Assembly: GCA_022579005.1 (NCBI GenBank)
Contig: MU401522.1
Location: forward strand, 1 to 64,000
Reading direction: 5' to 3'
DNA from: Poronia punctata
Lineage: Eukaryota > Ascomycota > Sordariomycetes > Xylariales > Xylariaceae
Length of the DNA: 64,000 nt
The notes under the pieces were generated by a model. The model was not told where the DNA came from and did no database searches. It worked only from the letters and a program-made list of their open reading frames with translations. Shown in pieces: positions 56,101 to 64,000 of this stretch. The position numbers and the translations under genes are program-made. Within the stretch, counting starts at the first letter, position 1. Each line of letters opens with the position of its first letter.

Positions 56101-58082
56101 ATAGATTCTTCGCCGTGGATTTCGCCATCGTCCGAAGTATACGACACAGCCACGTTAAACACGCGGTCCTTGGTATCGGTAAAGAGCTTGGCGTCTTTTC
56201 CGTCTTCCTGGCGAATCACGCGTAGACCGCCGGCCTTGGACATGCCATAGGCTATGTATGACTCCGTAGCTGCGACGAGGTTCCTATCAATCTGGTCGAA
56301 TTCCTTCTTCAACCTCGCAATGTCAAGGACTACATCGTCTCGGAATTGAGGACGAGACTCTTCGAATGAATCTTGCATAGTAATAGAGATCCATGGTTTC
56401 ATGGGGAAGTTGTACACCTTGATAGGAGGCGCTTCCTCGATCACCACAATTTCGTCAGCCTCGGCGCTTTCCCAGCTGTCGGCGACGGGCCCGTGGGCGG
56501 CATCGTCGACTATTTCACGGATAGCCTGGGCAACGTCGGGCGAGTACCGAGATTCGAGTGCGTCAGCATTCTCTTCTCTCTCGAGTTCGTGGCTGAGGCC
56601 TCTAGCCGCCGATTCCTGGAACTCGGCATCAGTCCTGGCATTCATCATATCTTCAATACTGGCGACGATGTGCGACGGTACCTCATCCTTTTCAGCTCGG
56701 GCAAGAGCTGCTTGGGCCTCCATGTCCGCCTTCTCAGCCAATTCGTTGATGGCTTCAGAAACAGTTTCCCTAGGTTGTCTACGTTCGTATTCAAGCCTGC
56801 GGTCGTGATCATATTCATGACCGTGGTCGTAACGGTGCTCGGAATGAGAATGCGAAGCTGTCCCATATGGTGAATCACGGCTACGCCCGGCGTCGGAAGG
56901 ATAGCGTTCAGGCCTAGGCCGACCGGGTTCGTTGTTCATGATAGGGCTCTGGTAAGTTGAATGCCGCTTATGGTCGGAAGCATTACCTGGCGAGGAGATT
57001 GCGCTGTTAGACGAATGCAAGCCTTTCACAGCGGTGGTTCCCGGAAGCTCTGTCGGCATGGGCACATGAGCAGGGGCACCAGGAGTGGATGACTGAGACG
57101 CCCGACCTCGAGAACCAGTTGACTCTTCAAACGGGTTCCCATAGTCAAACCTGCTTGCTCTGCGCGACGCTTCGTGGCTATGCTGGGACAAAGGCGATTG
57201 GTAGTCATGCTTGGGCTGAGTCGGCGCATATGACTGGGACATAGGTAGAGGGGTCGTTTCATGAGAGGTACCGAGCAAGGCCTGCCTAGGCACATATTCC
57301 TTATAATGATCCGCTGAAGAATCGTTAGCTGACTGTGGCGTCAACGTTGCTGGCTGTGACGATTCGTTTGTCGACGGGTGATCGACCTGGGCTGGCTTGG
57401 GCCGTTGCAGCAAATTGAGGAGATATTCCTGAGTGTTGGCAGACGGGCCCACGTTCCAAGACTCGCGAACGTCGGGCGGATGATGCTCTGATCTCGGAGA
57501 CGCAGCCTCGTTTTGCATGTTTCCCTTCATCAGGGTAGCAAGCAAGCCCTGAGGATCAGCAGGCATAGGGACCGGCGCGTGGAGCGGGGGCGGGTTGCTG
57601 CCATGAGATTGATGGCTGGGTAATGATCCGAATGGCCCGTGAGCGCTACCTGTAGGTGAGGCTTGGGAATTGGCTTGGGAATTTGGGTCCTGTGCGCCGC
57701 TGAATTTAAGAAGATTCAGCAGATTGGTGCTCTGTTCGGCATTGTTCATTGGGTTGGGAGGCATGGTGCCGGCGGGAAGCAGGGCGTTGCCAATAACACC
57801 TGGAGGATGATGCGAATGGCTAGAGAAACTTGGTGGTGTTGGCGCCGCAGGAGGAGGATAATCGTCCAAGCCGGTTACAGGTGACTCGGAAGTCGATTCA
57901 ACATAGTAGTCGTGTGGATTATTTGCCTGATTGAGAGAATGCCAACGCGAGACGAAATCGTGCTTGAAAGAATCTTCTGATTGTGCGTTTCTGGCAGCTT
58001 GCAAACGAGCTACCATAGTCTGTAGTTGAGTGTTTTGTTCGTTGCCACCAGGTGGATTCAAATTATTGTGGTAGCTCGCCAT
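53142..58082 (-). CDS. EDC4/Ge-1-like mRNA decapping scaffold
   Basis: A single exon of 1646 residues from the ATG at 58082. Residues 1-480 are disordered (Ser/Pro/His/Gln-rich) and contain three spaced leucine-rich helical motifs: NLLNLLKFSG (~120-129), GLLATLMKGN (~179-188) and YLLNLLQRPK (~220-229). These resemble the motifs by which Dcp2 and S. pombe Pdc1 bind the Edc3 LSm domain. A WD40 region follows (about 560-1000), with GRVKFWDVRDL near 790 and TLQLWDLALG near 870. Next are a basic/polyalanine helix (~1120-1140), a long coiled-coil region with KQISTGVGEKLTALVSHELK, and a C-terminal helical domain with ERVEKLFMRISS. EDC4 proteins bridge Dcp2 and Dcp1 in P-bodies. The lack of introns across 5 kb is notable beside intron-rich neighbours. 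Confidence 0.85.
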   Translation of the reverse strand: MASYHNNLNPPGGNEQNTQLQTMVARLQAARNAQSEDSFKHDFVSRWHSLNQANNPHDYYVESTSESPVTGLDDYPPPAAPTPPSFSSHSHHPPGVIGNALLPAGTMPPNPMNNAEQSTNLLNLLKFSGAQDPNSQANSQASPTGSAHGPFGSLPSHQSHGSNPPPLHAPVPMPADPQGLLATLMKGNMQNEAASPRSEHHPPDVRESWNVGPSANTQEYLLNLLQRPKPAQVDHPSTNESSQPATLTPQSANDSSADHYKEYVPRQALLGTSHETTPLPMSQSYAPTQPKHDYQSPLSQHSHEASRRASRFDYGNPFEESTGSRGRASQSSTPGAPAHVPMPTELPGTTAVKGLHSSNSAISSPGNASDHKRHSTYQSPIMNNEPGRPRPERYPSDAGRSRDSPYGTASHSHSEHRYDHGHEYDHDRRLEYERRQPRETVSEAINELAEKADMEAQAALARAEKDEVPSHIVASIEDMMNARTDAEFQESAARGLSHELEREENADALESRYSPDVAQAIREIVDDAAHGPVADSWESAEADEIVVIEEAPPIKVYNFPMKPWISITMQDSFEESRPQFRDDVVLDIARLKKEFDQIDRNLVAATESYIAYGMSKAGGLRVIRQEDGKDAKLFTDTKDRVFNVAVSYTSDDGEIHGEESIIGTGISGTVYYVQIRSAGKDHLDEPHPEQYGFALPPASTQEGDAPGGVLKTRARTSATHPEYFAVGRGKTINIIWPAVVIQKNIFKPGHDRLVDTERLAKECSLRINTGKAGKDFTFSQDDTTIVSLDKSGRVKFWDVRDLTSVDMDSDIRYPMPAHTSLEIKEPLMTLNTTPEGEKAWPTSVLLLDKQRPYQKRCALRYMIVGMKQNHTLQLWDLALGKPVQEFNLPHSKESDAVCSVMYQPATGMIVVGHPTRNSVYFLHLSAPKYTIKGLSQVEYVQKLVAKDSSIPEPDSTAVISGVREYSLENKGLLRSLDMLENPACSSSSEETSLFDLYAMHSKGVSAITVKQSDLGWSKDNKVVHAVDAIEAGLVKIAKLKELPSTVVPEPQVSEEPTAPIKIATRAAAKDTTQANATSAAPNQDGHKRGGESSAPHVANERKESELPVTPVNQFDKSEKKARKKREKAAAAAAAAAAAEKLATDNAQSNASGTLPRGDVAANNAKNAESKTTPSSSQSTMSAESVQAAVKQISTGVGEKLTALVSHELKDHRSRVESEFRNKSDTFAKSQKELLELVSTVLNDNTQAVLSRTITDQFEYSVMPHLSTLVTKTIETQLDSKIGGKVSHSVQNQMQKTLPNAVLQALQKADLTKLITEKLASSVAVDMEESFRETLVASITPTFTEMAISASRSMVQDVQRRTADQIQEFEQRHIADTQKIDQLTAIVSKLSDTVGEMALAQTQFQERINERLVQMQHLPQDRAPVTQSLPSRQPALNVSNQTASYGSPSATSSNHGNHGNQLVPYPSSNHSSAKESELQYLIGTVAPFMERGEYETGLVRWIQLPRQHDIFDEYIVKFDPQIMRDMPALVSLSVASVIAEQLDGPHLRDRVKWVEIVLNSLQNSIPHVTVCSPPLSGNDAQVNTLQDPAVREVVPKIMGTFLERVEKLFMRISSRAPNDPLLQHLSNMTHMATRIQAYARGSMYGSG
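54667..54703. repeat. GCG/GCC triplet repeat (polyalanine)
   Basis: A GGC-type triplet run that encodes eleven or so alanines in the basic helix of the EDC4-like protein. Confidence 0.8.
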
Positions 58083-59960
58083 GGTCAGAATTGAGAGGTG
58101 CCCGTCGAGCAGACCCACATGCAATAACGCGGGACAACCTTATTGCTGGTTTGTGAATAACAGTCCTGAAACTGAAACTAGTGCCGAACGCAGCCTGCAA
58201 TGAAAACCAACAGAAAACAGGTAGGTACGGCGGTAGAATAGATGAAAACGCAAACAAAATTGACAAACGATAACACAGGTATACTCAAACGAGGTGGCAA
58301 GCGAATCCGAATATAAAGGCGGTCAACAAAGATGGGGGTTAGGAAAGAAAATAAAAAGAGAGAACAAAAAGGCAATTAATCAATCTCTCAGGGCCCAACC
58401 AACTCCCAGCCCACGCAAGCTTCCGCTCCAGCCTCGCCAAAGTGAATTGCCCAAGGTTAGATAACCGGTGGGTGGCAGCTGGTCGTAGGCTAATGTTAGG
58501 GGCAGAATCCCCGGCCACAACCCTTATTTGGAATCCCCTTGCCGTGAGGAGGTGCTCGGTCAGGTGGCAAAAGGTGTCCGTATCAAAACACCGATTGGGT
58601 TTTGTAGGTACTTGGTAATACAGATCACAACAGAGGTAGTCGAAACCGACTCGAGTCTAGGTAATAAAATTGGTAATCTAACAGGAGAGAAAAGGGTATT
58701 AAATTCCTCCTCCCCAGATTCAGTGCAATCAACAAAAACCTGCACAAAGTAGACTGTACAGAAGAGAAGAAAACAGAAGACCGAGAAGATACGGATGTTG
58801 ATGAATACTTGATTAAGTCGTATGGTTGGTGGTTGGGCGGTCATGCAGCCCATGCAGGTGTGAGCTGGCGCAGCCAAAACAGGAGTGGTGGTGTTGTAGT
58901 CTGGGGCCCCTGTTTTGGCCTAGAAGCAAGCGCTCACCATTTTCCCGCTCCACAGGGCAAGCTTGATAAGATCGTGAATAAATTATCTACAGGACTCCTC
59001 TCAGTACCAAGTGATGTATTATTTTGTGTTTCGACTCCACGTGCAAGAATAGCAGCCACCTTGAGTTTGGTGTCTTTCCTTGTCTAAGACCTGGCGATTG
59101 AAGTTTTCTATGCACTTACACAAGGCTATAGGGTGATGTTTATCCTTATGTACGCATATATGCATTTAGAATGTACAATCGCCGACGTAGACGGAAAGCG
59201 GTCAATCCCGGTCTCTTCAATTTCATAGGAACCTGTGCTGCCTGCCTACCAGGCGCACCTACTCCAATAAAAATGGCTGAATATCTGACACAACCGCTAG
59301 TCTGTAGGTCATTAATAAGCTTCCTTAAATGACCCATATTTATGCCACTAAAATGATGCGGAAATAAATCTAAACCCTAACTTGATTGGCCTAGTAGATC
59401 AGAAAAGTCCCATTTGTCCTCTTTGTTGCATTTGTGTGTCGAAATCGGTTTTAGTCTATCTCGAGTGACGACAGCGCCGTAAGGCCTTCTAAGTTCTAAC
59501 GTCCACCTCCAAACGTGCAACTTCCATTTGAGTCAATTGTACATACGCAAAGGTTTGGTGCCTTACAGTATTAAAAATCCTCAGCCTCGTTCGCACTAGG
59601 TCGTGCTATCCTGGTGACACGTCTACTCGTATTTTTATTTACCAGTAGCCCCTGTTGTCTACGGTCTCCCTCTTAGGGCTGCCTGCCTTGTATAGAATCG
59701 CTTGTCAGTTCAGCATAGCCTAGCCTTCTATGCTTGTGACAGTTGTTGTGTCCTGCGAACATTGGACTTCCTGCTCTTGCGAACGTGTGTCGCTGGGAAA
59801 CCACTATCGCACAGAACACTGCCAGTATTTTCGGTTCTGAATAGAACTCGGGCGGTTTAATCCCACCATGTTCTGTCTTCGGAGGTAAGCGAACTGTCCA
59901 TCATCAACACTTATCTCTCCCCCCCCTCGGAGCATTCAACACGGAAAGGAGGGTTGCGTC
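58083..59960. other. Gene-free interval
   Basis: About 1.9 kb with no supported gene. Contains the EDC4-like 5' leader and promoter, and TACTCGTA at 59624. Short ORFs (for example 58560-58877 minus, 58809-59087 plus) have no recognisable domain. Confidence 0.5.
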
Positions 59961-60476
59961 ATGACTGAACATATGCATTTCTATAATAGCTGGATCCCTC
60001 TCCTCTTTATCCCCGCCAATGCCTCGCCGGCCTTCATCTTTCTCTTCTTTGTATGCACATACGCCTTAAACCGACCATGTGTATACTGTTCGATCTTGCT
60101 CCTTATCTTATTCGCAACGTCGTGTTACTGGTCCGACCGCTGTTTCTTCGAGTTCGGCAGTAATTGGTTCGCGCCGAGAATGTCATCTGCCGCTTTCGAG
60201 ACCTGGATAGAGACCTACTATGCGGCAAATGCCACAAGCGCAGCCGCAAGCTCAGCTGCTTTAGACGATGTTGCCAACAAGGCTGCGTACGAATGGTTCA
60301 ACGGCACCGCGATCGAGACGATGAACACCACAGCGAGTGCGCTGGCAGGTATTGCCGCCGACGAGATGGCGCGCAAGAGGGACGAGTGGACAGGGCTGGG
60401 TATCGAGTGGCTGAGGAGTTTACTCGGCAGGAGGGAATGGAGGATCGAGTGCATGGATTTAAACATCCGTCTTTGA
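59961..60476 (+). CDS. Hypothetical membrane-anchored or secreted protein
   Basis: An ATG frame of 171 residues. The first ~55 residues are strongly hydrophobic (FIFLFFVCTYAL, CSILLLILFATSC), then comes an Ala/Asn/Thr-rich part with three or so N-glycosylation sequons (ANATS, FNGTA, MNTTA) and a Trp-containing helix (WTGLGIEWLRSLLGRREWR). The composition looks like a real membrane-anchored luminal protein, but I recognise no family and overlapping frames exist. It could be a single-exon orphan. Confidence 0.35.
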   Translation: MTEHMHFYNSWIPLLFIPANASPAFIFLFFVCTYALNRPCVYCSILLLILFATSCYWSDRCFFEFGSNWFAPRMSSAAFETWIETYYAANATSAAASSAALDDVANKAAYEWFNGTAIETMNTTASALAGIAADEMARKRDEWTGLGIEWLRSLLGRREWRIECMDLNIRL

Positions 60477-60885
60477 ACGATGTCGAGCCTTTCAGCGAAT
60501 CACCATACATAACTAGCATACAGCAATAATCGAGTTCTTCGGAAGCCTCGACTGCATGGGCCCGGCGTTTTACATTTAGATTATACTTGGGCAGGAGGTT
60601 TCTCCCACCACATAATAACTGAGATACCTACTTGACGGCAACATTTTCGCTTCAAATCTACTACCAGTACCGATCCAAAGGGCGGGCAGTTTCCCCAGCG
60701 CCCTTCACGCTCCGTTGCATATACCCTATGCGATAAATATATATTTAACATATACCTAAATTATCTGGAAGCTAGGACATGAAGCCCGCATCTACGTACA
60801 TATCATAAGTATTGCATTCGCGGTTCGTACCTTTGCCCCCACACGATATCGCGCACCGGCCTAAGGTAGCGCCGGGATTTGATCA
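60477..60885. other. Convergent 3' intergenic region
   Basis: About 400 bases between the hypothetical ORF and the GH5 stop. No gene seen. Confidence 0.5.
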
Positions 60886-62392
60886 TCATTCCTTCCGCGT
60901 AACGTTCATCGCACGCACCCAAGGCTTCCAGTATCCCTCGACAGTAGCGGGGTCGTTCCACGTACTCCAGTCCGCACTCGTCAAGCCCCACGTATCCACC
61001 AGCCCTTGTGTGCCGGAGCGGATCCGGTAGCTCCCGGCAAGTGCCCACATCATCCAACTAACCCGATTCCTCTCCGTGAAACGGCGGATGCAGTTCTGCA
61101 TCAGATCCTCATACAGACTAGCGTCTTGCGCGTGGCCAAACTCGGAGAATATCACAGGCGTGAGCCGCACAGCAGGCGGACAATCCTCCGTGATGGTACA
61201 ACCGACGGCATTTGGACGGATGCCAAGCGCATTGAAGCCATTGCGATACAGCCCCGCCTCGATGACGTCGCATGTACCCGTGTCGAGGTCCTCGCTACCC
61301 GCGTACAGATGTAACTCCCAGACGAGCTTCCTCGCCCACGGATGCGCGTCGACGTCGAAGACGACGGGCGGACGACGGCGTCCGTCCCGGATAGCCGTGC
61401 ACTTGTAGCACGGGGCCGTGAGCAGATTCCGCCCCGTCGTCAACGCCGAAAGGTCCTGATCGTACTGCATGCCGCTCCAGGTGACGAGAATATCGCTATT
61501 CGCGGCGTGGATGGCGTCCATTCCCGCCGTCATGTTCCCTACCAGCGTCATCCAGTTATAGTACAGATCGGTACGATTCCAGCTCTCGCGTAACTCGTTG
61601 CGCAAAGACATAGACACGACGTTCGGATGTCCCTTTGCCCACTTCGCCACGTACGTGAGCCCGCGCAGCCAGTTGAAGACGGGGAAGTCGACGTCTTCGA
61701 ACCACGCGTTCCCGTCTACGTGGCTGCAACACCATTGCGCTTTCCCCACGTGCACGTCCGGTGGATGAACAAGCCCCTGTGTAGCGCTGCTTGCGCTATA
61801 TCGGACCAGATCTCGAACCGGGTCGTCTTCATGGTCCAGGTCGGATTCCGCGCCACGATGGCTTCGGCGACGCGTGTCCCGTTTGTGACGCCGAGGGCTG
61901 TAGTTGTTGCGTCGAGGATGGACACGTCCTGGCCGTTTCGTTCGTATATCTCGTCGACCATCTGGATGGCGTAGCCCCTAAAACACAACCACCCAACCCA
62001 GCAAAGCGTGAGTGAATCTTCTTTTTTTTTTTCTCGTCTTTTTTCTTGAACATTTGATTTGATTTTCTCTCACATTCGGATAAAGTTGAACCCGACACTT
62101 GCAACATCATCAAGGATATCAGATGCCGATTTCCACTCCAACCCTTCGGGAATCATGGTCTCGCCTTTTTTTTCCCCCCTCATTTCCCATCAGCTTACCC
62201 TTCTTTTTCGCTTCCCGGGCTTGTTCTTTTCTTTTACTCACCGCTCATAGGCCAGTTTATCCCCGCCCAAGTGACGACATCCCCTCGACCATTCACTATA
62301 TCCCTTCCTCTCGTATAGAATGGTGCATAAGGCCATTTTGATCCAGAGGCGCAGGCTAGAAGTTGCAAGCATGCCAGTATAAGGCACTTCAT
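60886..62392 (-). pseudogene. Secreted GH5-type glycosidase with one-base frameshift
   Basis: Exons 62392-62242, 62164-62074 and 61977-60886 (minus). Exon 1 gives a signal peptide (KCLILACLQLLACASG), then WPYAPFYTRGRDIVN and TWAGINWP. Exon 2 has GETMIPEGLEW and VGFNFIRM. Exon 3 starts GYAIQMVDEIY and continues to HRGLFIH, where the expected HPDVHVGKAQWCCSH reading is shifted by one base at about 61758-61764 (one C on the minus strand is missing). Downstream the frame is intact: acid/base Glu in SMSLRNELRES, nucleophile Glu in FSEFGHAQD. The family is a fungal GH5 cellulase-like group of extracellular beta-glycosidases; substrate unknown. No GT-AG intron can absorb the shift. Either a genuine pseudogene or a sequencing error, since both ends look well conserved. 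Confidence 0.8.
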
Positions 62393-63133
62393 CTTGTACA
62401 TTACTCGTATAAAAACGCAGAGAGAAAGGGGGGCTTAGGTTAGCTGGATGAAGATTTGTTTATTATACTTTTGTAATAATACCATACATTAGCTACCACG
62501 GGTTTCCCCGCACTCGCTTTCGTTGAGCCTCTTTTTCACCGAGCAGGAAATCAAGATACCTAACCCAAGGTGAGGTATGTGGGTAGTCTAACAATAACAT
62601 ACATCAACACAACATACATATTATTAAACTTACACTGCCTCTATGATACGTAGTTGAACCGAAAAAGGAAAAAGGCCACACAAATACTAATGCACCCCAA
62701 TAGGCAATAAGATCGAGTGGAAGTAGACCAGAGGTGTAACGTACAGTAGGAATGAGGAGAGATTGGGGTGACCACATTATGGGGAAAGGATACGTCCCCG
62801 CAACTCCATCTAGCGGGGTCTAACATTTTAACCAGGGATGGCGAAAAAGTCTTGAGAGTCAACGCTTGTGCTGCAAGATGCTGTGGTAATAAAAGAACGA
62901 CTTCTTCGCTAAACACTGAATAATTTGGTCTGCTCTCAACTCACAATGTCTATCTAAGTACAAACCACTTTGCATCCCACCCGAGAACGCCACGCTCAGC
63001 TGGTTCCTATGTGATATACACGCTGTAATACACAATACTTGATGCCAACCTACCAGTATCAAGATAATGATTCTCCTCTGGAATATGAAAGAGGCTGTGT
63101 GTTATCAAAAACACTTGAACAGTACCTTCAGGC
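62393..63133. other. Gene-free interval
   Basis: About 740 bases holding the GH5 promoter, with TACTCGTA at 62402 just upstream of its ATG, and the phosphatase 3' UTR. No gene recognised. Confidence 0.5.
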
Positions 63134-64000
63134 TTATAGCTTGGCCTTTGGCGGAGGAGTATTTGTTGGGTTGGAGGCTTCATCGTTGACCACGATATCT
63201 CCCTTTCCATCTCCGTTACCAAAGAAGACGACTTGCACCGTAAGATCATCCCTATATAACGTTAGTTCTCCGCAAAGAGATATAATATAGTAGACAAGTT
63301 GTCTTACCTGTATCTCCTCGAGAATGGCGAGACAAGAGTCAACAAGGCACAGACTTGTTCTTCGTTCTTGCCACCCAATGCATTGCGGATAAGGTGTGTA
63401 GCGACATTCTTGTCCTTGCAGAGGAAGCGTTCCTCATTCGGCGAGATGCCCCACTGCTGTACACGGATAGGCGTCTTTTGCCCGCCAGCTCCGTCCTTTT
63501 GCCCAGTCTCGACAGGTAAGCTTTGACTAGAACCGAAGATCTTGGACCAGACCGATCCAAGCTGCGAGTTGCTTTGCTCGGCCGCCTGTGACTCGATCCA
63601 TTTCCCGACAAGTCCGACGACCTCCTCGTTCGTCAGCATCTCCCACAAGCCGTCCGTTGCCATGACCATGAAATCACCTCGCTCCGGGTTGATTTTCGTC
63701 GTGGTGACCACAGGCTCGGCAGTTACGTAGGGTGGGGTTTTCAAATGTGGCGAGGCACTCCGAGCAAAAAAGGAGGTCCTTAGTCGCTCGGAAATATCCC
63801 TCGTCCACTTATAACTAGCATCACCAAAAGCTCTGGTAGGTTCTAACCCGCCTAGAACTCGGCCATTGTGGATAACCCGTGGTTCACCCGGATGCGCTTT
63901 ACGCATACGGGCCACTTCATTAGGATTGCTGCCGGTCTGGTCTTCCGACAGGGCCGTGGCCGTCCATTTTCCGGAACTGCTCCGTCTACCCAGCACAGCC
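63134..64000 (-). CDS. PP2C phosphatase, PDP/Ptc5-like (5' part outside the window)
   Basis: Two exons seen: from the window edge to 63308 and 63251-63134, in phase, about 270 C-terminal residues. RAVLGRR, then ALSEDQTG, RVLGGLEPTRAFGD, VMATDGLWEMLTNEEVV (metal-binding Asp in the DG motif) and, across the intron, SRRYRDDLTVQVVFFG are PP2C motifs in the arrangement of yeast Ptc5 and animal pyruvate dehydrogenase phosphatase. The enzyme would dephosphorylate PDH E1-alpha in mitochondria; the targeting sequence lies outside the window. The tail after the PP2C fold is a short Pro/Lys-rich stretch (TPPPKAKL). Confidence 0.88.

Overview
The window is nuclear DNA of a filamentous ascomycete (Pezizomycotina; Sordariomycetes is my inference). 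Most genes carry short GT-AG introns of about 50-110 bases. The gene families are typically fungal: a 2EXR protein, a Fungal_trans-type regulator, a tetraspanin, an MFS sugar permease, Old Yellow Enzyme, a fungal-type RNA-dependent RNA polymerase and GCN5. The first ~2.1 kb is an extremely AT-rich, gene-free island that looks like a repeat degraded by repeat-induced point mutation. It changes abruptly to normal composition. Intergenic DNA is rich in short words such as TACCTACC and TACTCGTA.

Layout. 4.7-14.6 kb: a TmpA/TmpL-like membrane flavoprotein, a 2EXR protein, an amidase-signature enzyme and a multi-spanning membrane protein interrupted by a 10-N assembly gap. 16.7-22.6 kb: an alpha-glucoside/hexose permease and an OYE reductase (convergent), then a divergent regulator with no zinc cluster; this could be a small catabolic or secondary-metabolic neighbourhood. 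23.6-26.5 kb: a Sfk1/DRAM-like protein, an F-box protein, and a cysteine-rich single-pass membrane protein whose reading frame is ambiguous. 27.7-33.7 kb: an FAD oxidoreductase, a large acidic single-pass protein and a NadR-like P-loop NTPase.

34.2-39.7 kb holds the most notable gene. Six exons join without a frame break into a predicted 1695-residue protein that fuses a cellular (two-barrel, DLDGD) RNA-dependent RNA polymerase to a UPF1/Hrr1/SAD-3-like superfamily 1 helicase. In fission yeast and Neurospora these two activities of the RNA-silencing pathway sit on separate proteins (Rdp1 and Hrr1; SAD-1 and SAD-3).

40.5-53 kb: histone acetyltransferase GCN5, a tetraspanin, a small polytopic protein, a DUF2235 hydrolase, a secreted protein and a cupin. 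53.1-58.1 kb: a single-exon EDC4/Ge-1-like decapping scaffold with three leucine-rich helical motifs. 60.9-64 kb: a secreted GH5 glycosidase with a one-base frameshift, and the 3' part of a PDP/Ptc5-like PP2C phosphatase that runs off the window.

Exon coordinates were derived by hand from splice signals and phase; each multi-exon model was checked for phase consistency. The 7TM-like gene cannot be completed because of the gap, and the GH5 gene cannot be completed because of its frameshift. Family assignments come from recognised motifs, not from database searches.
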